This document shows, piece by piece, positions 47,053 through 59,235 of a stretch of 64,000 bases of DNA. The position numbers and the translations under genes are program-made. How positions within the stretch are numbered: position 1 is the first letter of the stretch; each line of letters begins with the position of its first letter. The stretch is from Tetrastigma voinierianum. Its lineage: Eukaryota > Streptophyta > Magnoliopsida > Vitales > Vitaceae. The notes below the pieces were generated by a model that did not search any database, had not been told where the DNA came from, and saw only the letters and a list, made by a program, of their open reading frames with translations. The stretch spans positions 186,001 to 250,000 of the forward strand of contig JAEQBH010002870.1 in assembly GCA_016808115.1 (NCBI GenBank), given 5' to 3'.

Positions 47053-48840
47053 TTAGGTATGCGAATACCTAGGGAGCTCGGGTTTGGGTATCCATCACCA
47101 CTAGGTGTGGTTCGATGTTAAGTGTAGGTATGAGATTACCTAGGAAATCACGGGACAAAACTAGGACACTGCATGCATGTGTTTGATGTGTTTCGTGTGA
47201 TTTTATGAATAATGTGTGATCATGTATGTATGATATGAATGTTTGTGTGCTTAGAAGTTAGCACATAGGTGTGTTGGAAAAACAAATTTTGGAGTTTACA
47301 TGTGTGAGAGCTGGAATAAGGAAATGAAATAAATAAATTTTACAAAATTTATTTTAGTTTAAGAATAATGAAATATAAAATCAGAGTTGAAGGCTCATAA
47401 AATTATAGGTTGAAAGGATACGTATTTAAGCTGCGCCAAGGAAGTAACAAGGAAGGCTGCGTGAGAATGAAAAAAAAATGATGATGAAAATTATTTTCTA
47501 AGGTTTACCAATTGGAAAGCTGAAGAAAATGGAAAAAATCAGAAAATGGAAAGAAAATTGAAGAAAATGAATTTTTATAATTTATTTGGTATTTCATTAC
47601 AGAGTACTCTCTTACAAGTATTCGTATTAAATCAGCAACGTGACCTAAATGACCTGGCTGGAAGTAGGAAGTGGCCTTGTGTGGCCTTAGGCGCCTTCAG
47701 TAGAAAGCGGCCTTGAGGCACGCGCTTGAACGGCCTTGAGGCTTCAGCGACGAGCAGGCGCGCGGGGCACGGCATGGCTCACGAAGCGATAAACGCTTGA
47801 AGGCGATAGAGCGCGAGGGCGTTGAAACGCGCGTGCGAGTGCGGGCGTGAGCTGGGCACCTGGAGCGGTAGAACAATGGGCTATGCACTTAGTTACTTTT
47901 CCCGGCTGATTTTGACCAGGTTTGACTGGAACATTGCAGGACAATTTTGTTTCTTGTTCATCACAAAAAAAAAAAAAAATTTGAATTTTTTTATTAAATT
48001 AAATGAAATAAAAAAAAAATTAGACAAAATTTTTGAAAAATAAAATTTTCAAAAAAATGAAATTTCTGTTGATAAAAAAAAAATGTTTTAAATGTATAAT
48101 TGATTGCCTTGCATTACCTGTAAATGTAGGAACAATGTGTATACACTGATTTATGTGGATGAATAGTGTCTCGGTGTGTATGCCTTGAGATCTTGTATTG
48201 TAATTTAACTACCATTTGGAAATTGTGATTGCGCGGTTTGTTCTGTGGAAACTATATGCATGGTGTAATGTGTATAGGAAAAAGGAATTGAAACGCTGGG
48301 TTAGGAACTATGACCCTTAGGGTTTGGATCTTAAATGAGCAGCTTAGAACCTTATTGAAATAAATAAATTGAGTGGTTCAGATTTGGCACCACTTGGGGA
48401 AATGAAGCAGCGTCAGTTCTTGAGTTATGAGAATTTATTAATGATGGCATGTGCATTTGCTAGTTAGGCGAAATGAAAATTCATGATTCTTGTTGCCATT
48501 GGAAATATGTAAATGGTTAGTCGAGGGCCGGGACGTAGGGCGTCCACGAGTGCTGGTCGGGCACCACCAGTGTATTTGATAAAAACGGGCCTTTGTTGGC
48601 GCCAGGTATTTACGTGTTGCTATCGCACGGGCTAGCAAGTAGTCGGGAGGTCTGAAACCTCCCAGGAGTTTAAGGCGCATCATCCTCCAACATTACGGGG
48701 GAAGTCAATGGTGGCGAGACCATTGGTTTATGCGGAATCAGGAAGACATTGGGGCTATGGAGATTACCTCGACACTACCGAGGGTTAGACTAGGCTGTGT
48801 TCAGTAGAGAGTGGCCCGAAATATGGTGACAAATGGGAAG
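47053..48840 (+). other. Leader region in place of gag; GC-rich tract 47,640-47,880
   Basis: About 1.8 kb with no recognisable gag block. It is A-rich at 47,280-47,600 and again at 47,965-48,080. Between these lies an abrupt GC-rich island with repeated ggccttgaggc, gcgcgc and cgcttgaa strings. Open frames through the island are a by-product of composition. At 48,520-48,670 a ggtcgggcaccaccagtg-type block looks like element sequence. Confidence 0.4.
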
Positions 48841-50000
48841 GATCTCTTAGGACCTTAGAGGAGCCTTTGTATGTGGAGTTCTCCCCTAGAGTTAGGCGAG
48901 AATAGGGATGATGATATATTATGGTTGCAGTTGGAGATCGGGGACTCTACTCCACGATTGGACTTGAGGATCATGGACATGAGTTTGATATCATCACAGG
49001 GATGGATTGGTGATAGCTTACAGTCGTATAGTTGTGAGCGTGGGAGGGTTACCACCTACACCTGCAGGACCCGATTACTCGTGTGGTATTTCGAGGGGAC
49101 AAGAAGCATGATATTTTGCCCCCGGACAATATCTGAGTCAGTGTGGACGATTAGCGGGTTGACTAGCGAGGCCACCTTGGAGGCGGAGACCGGTTAGATG
49201 CTACCTCGAGATAGTGTGTGCGATTATGTAGGATGTTTTTCCGGATGAGATACACAGGGCCTTCCACGGAGGGTAGTAGACTTCGATTATCGAGAGTTAC
49301 ACCATGGTACTTCACCCATCTCTGACTGCGCGCCGGATGGCGCGGTTGAGTTAGGGACTGAGTCCGGCCCTACGGGCTCTTGGACAAGGGGTTCATTAGA
49401 TGACGCCTACCATGGGCGCTCCGGTTGTTGCGAAGAAGAGGACAAGACCCTTGTTGTACATTGACTACAGACGGTTGAAACGGGGGTTCTGATCAAGAAT
49501 CGGTACCGATACAGGGGATTGGTTATTTGATCAGTTGAGAGGAGCGAGTCTACTCACGAGATGAATATGTGGCTGGTTACCATCACCGAGGGTTGGGGTG
49601 GAGACAGATATCCCTAAGCACGTTTAGACGCGTATTCGAAGTTTACTGTGATGCCCTTTGATCATCGAATGCACCAAGAGGTATTCATGGATCTCTTATA
49701 AAGGCTCCAACCCTATCTAGATCGCCTTGTCGTAGCTTTCAGCATGACATTTTAAGATACTCCCGCCAGAAATGGTTACAGAGTATCACTCGAGAGGATC
49801 GGCGCATGAAGCATCAGAGAATACCACCGCACGCCAAGTTCAAGTATGCGAAGTTTTAGCGCATCGAGGGGAGATTCGGGACACGTGGTGTCGCCATCGT
49901 GGAGTGTCACGATTCCAGAAGGTTAAGGTCGCTATGGGTCAGAGAGACCGAATGTCAATCTTCGAGATACGTAGTTTCGGGATCACCGGGTATTGCTAGT
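48840..50000 (+). pseudogene. pol: pol: protease and reverse transcriptase remnants
   Basis: Protease end: HEFDIITGMDW at 48,978-49,010, then a stop. RT: GAPVVAKKRTRPLLYIDYRR near 49,410-49,470, WLFDQLRGAS near 49,525, VMPF near 49,650, APRVFMDLL and PYLDRLVVAF near 49,672-49,740 where FIDDIL should follow, and an FEIRSFGITGYC thumb-like block near 49,965. The VAFSMTF string replaces the catalytic FIDD, so the active site is lost or shifted here. Order is normal within this segment. Many indels and substitutions are present, more than in the chromovirus at 32.7-43.7 kb. Confidence 0.7.
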
Positions 50001-50039
50001 GAGATTCAAATGGGCTGAAGTTGTCTATTCGGGGCGTGA

Positions 50040-50345
50040 TCAGACTTCACCTACGGATACGGACTCCATGGTCAGACTACTTGAGACCATGGAGAGATCG
50101 AGGATACTCGAACTTCCGGGATGTGGATGTTGGTAGCAGAGGGAGGATCGGCCTTCTTCTAGTTTGGGGAAGAGGCGAGAAGACTTCACACTTCACACGT
50201 GTTTCGGATCAGGCCCGGATTAGGCATGTGAGGCAGGATTGCCCAGAGGCAGGGATCCCAGGGACTTTGGGACAACAGTCCCAGGTGATTCATAGAAAGA
50301 GAGTAAGCGGTTCACGTTCATCCACACCTAGTGCGGGTTAGAGGA
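50040..50345 (+). pseudogene. gag-like zinc-knuckle piece in an unusual place
   Basis: The frame near 50,220-50,340 reads HVRQDCPEAGIPGTLGQQSQ followed by a Ser/Arg-rich tail. This resembles the second half of a gag CCHC knuckle (GHxxxxCP) and its tail. Upstream KRREDF and FGSG-like residues lie in other frames. In a normal Ty3/Gypsy element this lies before the protease. Here it comes after RT. The first two cysteines are not clear, so the assignment is uncertain. Confidence 0.35.
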
Positions 50346-51359
50346 ACCGATTTCGGTTGGGTGCTACACAAGCACTTCCCGGCGACCTGAGATAGACGGA
50401 GGGGGCGGAGTGCGAGGTCGAGGAGTCGAGACCGGATCGGAGTTCTTGTGACGAAGTGAGGTGGACCTTAGGATTAGTGAACATATTGAGTTTGTTGATG
50501 CTGACTTGACATGGATGAGTTAGTGACCATCGGGTTGTCGATAATTGGGACAACCGTCGGGTTGTCGCCCAGGCCACGACCTTGGATTTGGGCTTAGAGG
50601 TTTAAGACCTTTAGAGAAGCCAGGAATATATGTTCTTCCCTAGGATGTAGGGTGAGAGTTGACCTGATGGGTCGGGATTATGGGTGAGGAATCTTTGAGA
50701 TTACGCTCATGGGTGGACCGGGATTGGGTGTCACGATTATGGCATTGTGCGTTCGGTGTGCACGGTAACATCGCGTCGAGTCAGAGTGTGGGTGCCTGAT
50801 CGGTCATTCACACGCTCTTGGTGAGTGTGGGTTAGGTTGTCTTTAGACTCGTCTAATGAAGACTCCTTAGTTCGATTCGGTAGATGAAGAGTAATTAGAG
50901 TGTGTTGAAGCCCGAAGCAAAGGGTCGTTAATCCCTAAGGTGAAATCACAAGATTTGAGGTGAGACTGGGGAGATATCCCTAAATTTATGTGTAAATGTA
51001 TGAGGCTCGATGTGTAAGTCGAAGAGTTAAGTTGCGAGATCTCAAAAGCACTTTTGACCGGTTATCACGTGAACTTAAATTGAATGATAGAGTGGGAGTC
51101 ACTCAATTTGGATACCCCTTTGGAAATTGCATTGGGTGTTGGCGACGGGACTGGGTATATGGATGTCATTCATGACATGGACTAGGTTGACGGTCCATTG
51201 GTTAGCCGGTGATTGTGACCTTGGGAAGGTCGTTTATCACATGAAATGGGGTTGTGTAGGGTTACACCGTGGTGTGGATTATATCTACGGCGTTAGAGGA
51301 CTGACTGCGAGGCATCGTCTGGGTCAAAGGGTAGGAGCACTTGCCCTTAGTGGGTCGCC
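50346..51359 (+). other. Unassigned part of the second element
   Basis: About 1 kb of GC-richer sequence where RNase H and most of integrase would be expected. I could not recognise catalytic motifs. The repeated 'cgggttgtcg' strings near 50,530-50,565 are a short local repeat. Confidence 0.3.
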
Positions 51360-52010
51360 TACAACAACGGTTATCGAGTGAGTATACAGGATGGCACCAT
51401 ATGGGGCATTGTATGGAAGGCCGTGAATTCTGCAGTTATGTTGGGCTAGGAGTGGGAGAGCTCCTAACAGCGGTCTGATGGATGGGAACACCTCAGGAAA
51501 GGTGAAAGCGATGCAGCGGCGTCTCTTCCTCTGACCAGGCCAGTGAAGAAACTATGCGAGATGTCGCGGCGTCGACCCTTAAGTTCGAGGTTGGGGATCT
51601 TTGACTTCTTGAGGTGATTCCTAAGAGAGGAGTGATCCATTCGTGGCGTGGGAAGGCGCTCGCCAGGAGTTTGTGGGCCTTCGGGATACTCGAGAGGATG
51701 AGCCTTTATGGCGTCACAGGTTGGCTTTACGCCCAGCATGTCAGTGTCCATTAGGTCTTCGTCTCCTCTCCGGAAGTATACGCGGATCCGGCTCATGTAG
51801 TGGATTGGGACGGTTCGAGGTTGACAGTGGACCTTTGGGAGGGACCGGTATGTATTTTGGATAGCCGTGATCGAGGTTTGCGACGTGAGCCATGAGGCTG
51901 AGTGAGTCTTATGGCGTATGGAGTGGAGGAGTCAACGTAGAGACGAGAGGACATGTCACGGGCCCATGATCCGCTTCTTGTTTAGGGATGAAGTGCGTGG
52001 TTCGGTCGTT
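51360..52010 (+). pseudogene. pol: pol: integrase C-terminal end and chromodomain-like tail
   Basis: MAPYGALYGR at 51,391-51,420 is the conserved block after the integrase core (usually MAPYEALYGR). LKFEVGDL near 51,578 and a VIPKRGV piece near 51,615 follow, then PVCILDSRDRGLRREP near 51,846 and VEESTWRREDM near 51,920, the tail that usually reads VEEATWE. Frames change several times. This confirms the plus-strand orientation and that the 3' end of pol adjoins the 3' LTR. Confidence 0.7.
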
Positions 52011-52100
52011 TAAGATTTAAATGATGTTTACATGCATGGTAGAGTGCGTTGCATATGCATGTGGTGATGATTGTCACGAATTTGGGACGAAATTCCTTTA

Positions 52101-52109
52101 GGAGGAGAA
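52101..52109 (+). other. Polypurine tract
   Basis: ggaggagaa directly before the TGTAAGACC start of the 3' LTR at 52,110. Confidence 0.75.
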
Positions 52110-53989
52110 TGTAAGACCAGAAATTCCAGGTTCTGGAAAAAGGCGAAATCGTAATTTCGATTACAAAATTGTAATTTTGGTTAAAATCAAAATTTATTCT
52201 CTAGATCTCGGATAGCGAAATGGATTACCGTTGAATGTCTCGCGAAATCTAGTTACCACGTAAATTTAGTGGTAGAACCGGTGTTCGGAGTTAGCCGTTT
52301 CGAGGCATCGCGTTTCGGGTCTTGTGAGCATTACCCCGATGCAGTAAAGTCACATATAACACGTACTCTGTGCCATAAGTGGCATGGGTGAAATCGCCAA
52401 AAATGAATGACCGAGATAGTGCAGTGTCAAAGTGGGAAAGAAGGACATAAATGTCATTTTGGAAAGTTTAATGGTGAATGAGACAAAGGCAAATAGTACC
52501 TTCTTCTTCAAGGAGGACGAAGCGTGAGAGGAATCGCGTGGCCTCACGGTGCGTTTTTAGAGAGAGAGAACTACTCTCTAGAATGTCGTGCAAGGAGATC
52601 AAATAGTCGGTGTAGTCGGGACGAAGGAAAGAGCGCTTTCTACGCGGAGAGGCCTACGCATGGAGTACAGTTTAGGGTTTAGACAAACTCCTGGTGAGGT
52701 AGATTCTCCACACTTGGGTTTTTTACTCTTTGTTTAAGAGCTATGTTGATGTTTGGGGTTAAATTGGGGAGTGATGAGTGTAGTTTGATTAGTCTCAAAC
52801 TTGGGACCGAAATGTGAAAGTTTTTGAGCCCTCTATACGTCCAGGTAGAGGTTGAGGCTGTTTGGGCATCCTTGGTGATGTTCTATGCTATAAATGATCT
52901 TTGATGTGTATAAGAAGTAGGAAGTAGGCGTGAAGTCGGAGTTTACAAGTGAGCCAGGTGATTAGTGATTTTTCGGGAATGGCTAACCGAGGGTTTCATT
53001 ATTCAGAAATTATAATTTTGAGGTAATGTGTTTGGTCGAGTATTCGTGGAGGTAGTAGTGTTTGATCATTAGCCATGTGAGCTAATTTTGATGTGATAAA
53101 TGCGAAATTACATAACATGATTGTGTGATTTAATTTTTATGTGAATATATGCATGTGTTTATATTTGCATGTGTTATGGCTTGTAATGGAATTGGCGTCG
53201 TAAGTTCATGCTGCTGGGACACCACCCCAAGGACGGTGAGGTGAGTGCATGAGATGAGTTTAGAGAAAATGGTTGGAGTTCTCAAAAAATGATAATTATG
53301 GGAGGGTAGTCCATACAAAAAAAAGTAGTAAGTGAGAGCATTGATTGATATATCATATATATCAGGAGGTTGTCCTGAATAAACATAATAATAATTCTCG
53401 TACGAGGAAGCAGGCGAGTGAGGGAGGTCGATGAGGGACTCGAGTGCAGATGGTCGGTTAGACGTTCGAGTAGGATCGTGCATTTGCTTGAATGTGTGTG
53501 TTTTACTTTAGACATTGCATATGCACTTAGGTGGAGTAGCCCTTAGGGTGATTCATTTGCGACGTGCTGCTTCCTTACAATAGGATCTTATTTCACAGTG
53601 CGGGGCGTGCGAGGAGACGGCTCGTCCTAGAGGCTGAGCTTTAGAAGAGAGCCGGATTGTGGCTCTGGGTTATGATGTATTACATGTATTAGAATTCTCT
53701 AATTTTAATATATGTGTTGTATAAGTAAACCTTTTGACTCTTGAACTATGTAGTTTGGATAGTTGGATATATATACATTGAGTATTGGTTTATGAGCCCC
53801 GAGTGGCCATTTTAATCATAAACATTATATTGAATTTGTTTGGAATGAGGTTTTATCGAGTTTGTATTTGGGTGGCTCAGTACAAGGGGCTACGCCGATT
53901 TTTTGTGAAAAATGTCGGGTTGCAGAGCATTCCACGAATATTCAGCGGGTTGGCGGGTAGTCAACCGACCCTCGAGTTTTAGGCGTCAC
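52110..53989 (+). repeat. 3' LTR of the second element
   Basis: It starts TGTAAGACCAGAAATTCC and ends near ttttaggcgtcac. It holds the 327-bp segment missing from the 5' LTR, including an 'agagagagaactactctctag' region near 52,560 that may lie close to the transcription start. The hairpin array is short (about 53,274-53,385). Confidence 0.85.
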
Positions 53990-55949
53990 GGTTGTGGTTT
54001 ATCCTTATCCAGTAGAGATGCCTCAAATCTGCTAGAACTTGTTCAAATGGATTTTCATAAACAACTTGCATTCAACACCCAGCCACATCTTTTCATGATC
54101 TTATGAATCAAACAACTCACAGGATTGTTATTAGTAAATTATTCTATTTGAACTCATTGTTATATTTTACCACTAGTCTTATTGCATTCAACCATAGCTC
54201 TGTTACATGTTTTGGAGGAACTTTTCTAAATGTGTGCATCTCTTATTATTTGATTGAAAAAAAGAGTGAATTTCTTGGATTTTTTATAGCATACTAAAAT
54301 TAAAGAGTATGCAAAATTCCATGTTAACGAAAAAGTTGTAATACATGCATCTTGTTTAATGTTTCATGCGATAGGCTATTTACTCAAACTGGTTTTGAAT
54401 ATATGCATCTGGGAGATCCCCTTTGTAGTTTGGCATTGCTCTCTTCAAGCAAAGAAATTTTATGCTTGAGAATCTAGGAAAAAGAAAAGGGAAAATGTAT
54501 TCAACTCCCTAAATTTCCTCAAATGGAGCACCAGCATATCCCATGAAAATAAAGAAACTCATACTGTAATTTCTCACATTTAGCTTTGCATTTTGCACTT
54601 TATTGCATGGGATCATGGTAGATCAACAAGTAGGAAAAGATAATGGGAAGAAACATGGTAAAATAATAAATAACAATAATCTTGGAAAAAGAATTACAGC
54701 AGTCTTGTTTGAGCACAATTTGCAGACTTCAAAGTGTTTAGGGTATCTTCCACATTTATATTAACAGAATTAACACTTAATAACCGCATATAGAAAAAGT
54801 AGATGAACCATTGCGAAAGTATAGTAGAACAAATAAACAATGTAACTTGACCATGTTTCTGAAAACTATTTTCTATTCTCAAAAGCAAGGAGAGTACGTT
54901 TGGTTACCTTTTTTTGTTTTTAAATACATAGAGGATACGGAAAACACTAAATTAAGAGAACAAGAATAATTTTCAAAGAATACCAAAATGGTGTTATTTG
55001 TATTTTCAAAAACTGTTCTCATGAACCAATTTAAAAAACAAGCCCTTTGTCTATCATTCTTAAAAACTAATTTTTATTAGAAAAATAAGAAAACATAAAC
55101 ATGTCTACTTATCAAAAAAAACAAGAAATATAGAAAACACTAAATCTTGAAGACAAAGAACAAATTTTATATTATTAAAAAAAACATTTTTATATAACAT
55201 CAAAGGTGTTTGTTTTACAAATTTTTGAAAACTATTTTTATTTGAAATAGGAAAACATAAAGAGCAGCAGGAAGAACATAAAAACACTCCAATTATAGAA
55301 TAAGAATGGTTTTTCATAAAACATGGAAATTATGTTCTTTGGTTCATTAAAACCTATTCTCAAAAACAATTTTAAAAAATAGGAACCTTACAAGGCTCAT
55401 CAGATGAAATATTCTCTCTGAAGTAGATTAGATTTTTGTCAGCATTAAATTTTTTCTAAGGAGGACGGGGAAAAATTACCATTAATAAAAAAATAAAAAA
55501 GAAGTACGTGGCAGAAAACACATTATGAACAAGTCCCATCCCATGACAACAAAGCCAAGTGTAAACAGCTGTTGAGAGGTTGTATTGGTGCACCTGTAAA
55601 ACATTTGAGGTTGGCTTGTCACACATTAATTGAGAATGTTGAATTTTCTACGTACTTGCAAAAAGTTTAATTTTTTTTTATCTTTCAAAAAAATGAAAAT
55701 TTACAATAATACATGAATCTTTATACTTAATTTGAATTTTATTTTTCTTTGAGCTTGAGATCTTCATATTGTTTTTGTCTCGGAAAAGACCACATTGGTA
55801 TGAAGGGCATTTTTGTCTCAATAAAGGGTTTACTATTTCGCATCATATTTTTATTATTTTGTTGGAGATCTCACATGTTTTAATGATTTTAGGGATTTTG
55901 CTTTTACTTTTTATTATTTTTGATACTTCATGGCACATTACTATAATTC
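53990..55949. other. AT-rich spacer, nothing recognised
   Basis: No gene that I can support. Short frames are low-complexity. Several 'gaaaacataa' and 'aaaactattttta' strings between 54,850 and 55,390 recur and suggest an old degenerate repeat. Confidence 0.4.
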
Positions 55950-56705
55950 TCCATTGCAAGTATATCATATAAACTAACAATATACTTTAGAGTATTTTAA
56001 AAATAATTAAACTTACTTTACAAAAAAAAATTTGAAAATATATAAATATGAATAATATAATTTATAGTTTTATTTTTATAATGAAAAAAATTAAATAGAA
56101 TAATTGATACTAAACTTATTTTATTTCATATATTTCATTTTAATATTTTCTTAAAATAAGAAATTATATAAAGGTTTTATTAGGTGCATAAGTAATATTA
56201 ATAGAAAATAGTATGAACAAATGATATTGTCAAATTAGAAGCAATTAGACGATTTTTTTCACTTAAAAGCAATAAGACAATAATAAATAAAATTAAAACT
56301 ACTTAGACAATTTAAATTGAAGATAATATAATAATGAAGTAGGTTCTCACATGGTTTTGATCATGGTTGATGCCCAAGTCAATAAAATAAATTCATGATT
56401 GATGAGTTTGTTGACTTATTTTGTAATTTAATTTTCTTAAAATTTGAAAATATATGAATCTTTAAATAATTTGAGTTGTTATTTTCTTTTCATTTTTAAA
56501 GTTACCAGATTTTTATGTTTATTTATTTTTAATCACTTCATATGTTTTTATCCAAAGGGGAAAATTTTTTTAAATAAATGAATCTTTTGAGAAAATTAAT
56601 GTTATTGCTTTCTTGATTTGCAGTGGATTATTTGTCCATAAATTGGAGTGTTTCTCACCACCATTTCTCTCATCTCATCTCATCTCAATTGCTTTGGAAA
56701 GAAAG
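55950..56705 (+). repeat. 5' flank of RLP 2, shared with RLP pseudogene 1
   Basis: This is the partner of 26,196/26,640-27,329. A tgatttgcag/ctctgcag string shortly before the ATG (56,624 and 27,256) is kept in both copies. Any promoter should lie here, but no element can be singled out in AT-rich DNA. Confidence 0.75.
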
Positions 56706-59235
56706 ATGTCTAAACACCTCCTGCTTTGTTTTCTATTCTGCCTCTCATTCTCTCAGCTTCTTCTTTCATCCTGTTTCTCTTTCTCTAATTCCACCAAAAT
56801 CTGCCCTCATGGCCACAGCCTTACTCTTCTCCAGCTTAAGAAATCATTTTCCATCAAGAATTCTTATTCCGATTACTTCGAATTATTTCAACTCCCTTCT
56901 TATCCGAAAATAGATTATTGGAAGGAGGGTAGTGATTGCTACTCATGGGATGGGGTCACTTGTGATTTGGTGACTGGCCATGTGATTAAGCTCGACCTCA
57001 GTTGCAGTTGGCTCTCTAGAACCATCCATTCCAACTCTACCCTCTTCCGCTTTCCTCATCTCCAAAGGCTTAACCTTGCTTTCAACAATTTCAGTGGGTC
57101 CTCTGTTTCAGCTGGGTTTGGTCGGTTCTCCAGCTTGATGCATCTCAACATCTCTAACTCGGGATTTTCAGGCCTAATTTCACCAGAAATCTCTCACCTC
57201 TCCAACTTGGTTTCAGTCGATCTCTCTTGGAATTATAGAGCAGAATTTGCCTCGCATGGCTTTGATTCTCTGGTTCAAAATTTAACCAAGTTACAGAAGC
57301 TTCACCTTCTATATATGTCCATCTCTTCAGTTTTTCCTAATTCCTTGCTAAATCAGTCTTCTTTGATATCCCTAGATCTCTCCCATTGTGGATTGCATGG
57401 GAGATTCCCTGACAATGACATTCATCTACCGAAACTTGAGCTTCTCTACTTATGGGATAATATTAACCTCAATGAAAACTTCCCACAATTCAGTGAGAAC
57501 AATTCCCTTATTGACTTGGGTTTATTATCCACAAATTTCAGTGGAGAGCTTCCGGCTTCAATGGGCAATCTAAAGTCTTTACAGACTTTGGATCTTTTAA
57601 ATTGCCAATTCTCAAGATCCATCCCTGCTTCTCTAGAGAACCTCACACAAATCACTTCCTTGAGTCTTGATGGTTATCATTTTAGTGGTAAAATTCCAAA
57701 TGTTTTTTATAAACTAAGAAATTTGATTTCATTAGGCCTTTCCGGAAACAATTTCAAGGGTCAGATTCCACCATCAATTGGAAATCTAACAAACCTTCGT
57801 TTGTTAGACTTCTCTCAAAATCAGCTAGAAGGACCTATTCCTTCTTCTATATATGGGTTTTCAAGTCTATCCTTTGTGGGCTTAGGGTATAATTTGTTCA
57901 ATGGGACAATACCATCTTGGTTGTATACTCTACCATCATTGGTAGAGTTAGATCTCAGTGATAATAAATTCATTGGTCATATTGGTGAATTCCAATTTGA
58001 TTCATTGGAGAATATTGATTTGAGTATGAATGAGTTACACAGGTCAATTCCAACTTCAATATTTGAACTAGTGAACCTTTCATCTCTTAAACCTTTTTCA
58101 AATAACTTGAGTGGTGTTCTGGAAACAAGCAAGTTTGAAAAACTTATAAATCTTATTGACCTTGATGTTTCAAACAACATGCTCTCGTTGACCACGTCCG
58201 TTCATTCCAACTACAACATTCAGACTCTAGACCTTTCACACAATAACATTAGTGGAATATTTTCATGGAACGTGGGAAAGGATACATTGTTCTACATGAA
58301 TCTCTCTTATAACTCCATAAAGTGGGTTTGAGATGCTTCATGGTCTAGTATAGACTATACAGATCTTCATTCCATCTGGCTGCAAGGACCACTTCCTACT
58401 CCTCCAAATCCTACATTTTTCTTCTTAGTCTCCCATAACAAATTGAGTGGAGAAATCTCACCATTGATTTGCAAAGCGAGTTTCATGCAAATTCTAGATT
58501 TGTCTCATAAAAACTTTGGTGGCATGCTTCCTCATTGTTTGGGAAATTTTAGCAAAGGTCACTCTTTTTTGAATTTAAGAAGAAATCAATTTCACGGCAT
58601 CATTCCTCAAAAATTTTTGAAGGGCAATTCTATTAGGACTCTTGACTTCAATGGTAATCAATTGGAGGGCCTAGTACCTCGATCTTTGATCATTTGTAGA
58701 GAACTTGAAGTTCTAGACCTTGGAAATAACAAAATAAATGATACGTTTCCCCATTGGTTGGGAGCTCTTCCAAAGTTGCAAGTTCTTGTTTTGCGCTCTA
58801 ATCATTTCCATGGTCATATAGGGTTTTCCAAAATCAAATCCCCATTCACGAGTCTAAGAATCATTGATCTTGCTCACAATGATTTTGAGGGTGACTTGCC
58901 TTAAATCTATTTGAGAAGTTTGAAAGCAACAATGAACATAGATGAAGGTAACATGACAAGAGAATACATGGGGGACGATATTTATCAAGATTCCATAATG
59001 GTGACGATAAAAGGGTCCGAGATTGAATTTGTGAAAATCTTGAATACTTTCCATGACAATTGATTTTCGAGTAATAGAATTCCAAGGAGTGATTCAGGTG
59101 CATTAGAATCTTAATTCACTTCGAGGGCTCAACTCGTCTCATAACTACCTCACAAGACACATCCCATTATCTTTCAAAATTTTGAAGATGCTTGAATCCT
59201 TAGACCTTTCTTCAAACAAGATGAGTGAGAGAATT
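56706..59235 (+). pseudogene. LRR receptor-like protein 2, nearly open, cut by an LTR
   Basis: The chosen ATG at 56,706 gives MSKHLLLCFLFCLSFSQLLL, a clear signal peptide; an earlier in-frame ATG (56,613) would bury it. The N-cap follows (about residues 33-95: ICPHGHSLTLLQLKKSF … DCYSWDGVTC). About 19 LRRs of 23-25 residues come next, for example NLTNLRLLDFSQNQLEGPIP, to a TGA at 58,329-58,331 (541 aa). One extra A in ccataaagtggg and one missing base before tggtctag (58,341) put only about 20 nt out of frame. The same frame then continues with more LRRs (LEVLDLGNNKINDTFPHWLG), a TAA at 58,902, the non-LRR island (NIDEGNMTREYM), and further shifts after 59,060. SLDLSSNKMSERI ends at the LTR at 59,236. 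The C-cap and membrane segment are missing from the window. Such proteins perceive ligands at the plasma membrane in immunity or development. Confidence 0.9.

Larger units (their letters stand above)
45428..53989 (+). mobile_element. Decayed Ty3/Gypsy element, 8.6 kb
   Basis: LTRs lie at 45,428-47,037 and 52,110-53,989 and belong to the same family as the solo LTRs at 9,076, 30,755, 59,236 and 60,557. It has an exact PBS at 47,041, protease and reverse transcriptase remnants (about 48,840-50,000), an integrase C-terminal end (51,360-52,010) and a purine tract at 52,101. The 5' LTR is about 0.27 kb shorter because of one internal deletion. No clear 5-bp target duplication was found (left gtatt, right gttgt). 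Most of the region from 47,053 to 48,840 is non-coding, and gag is not found at its normal place. The copy as written cannot encode a working polyprotein. Confidence 0.85.

Noticed and set aside
47697..47944. Arg/Pro/Ala-rich frames on both strands
   Set aside because: They are a by-product of the GC-rich island, with no domain and no conserved start.
53990..54110. Possible minus-strand exon (SRFEASLLDKDKPQ) broken by the second element
   Set aside because: No matching continuation could be found on the other side of the element near 45,427, and the acceptor context is weak.
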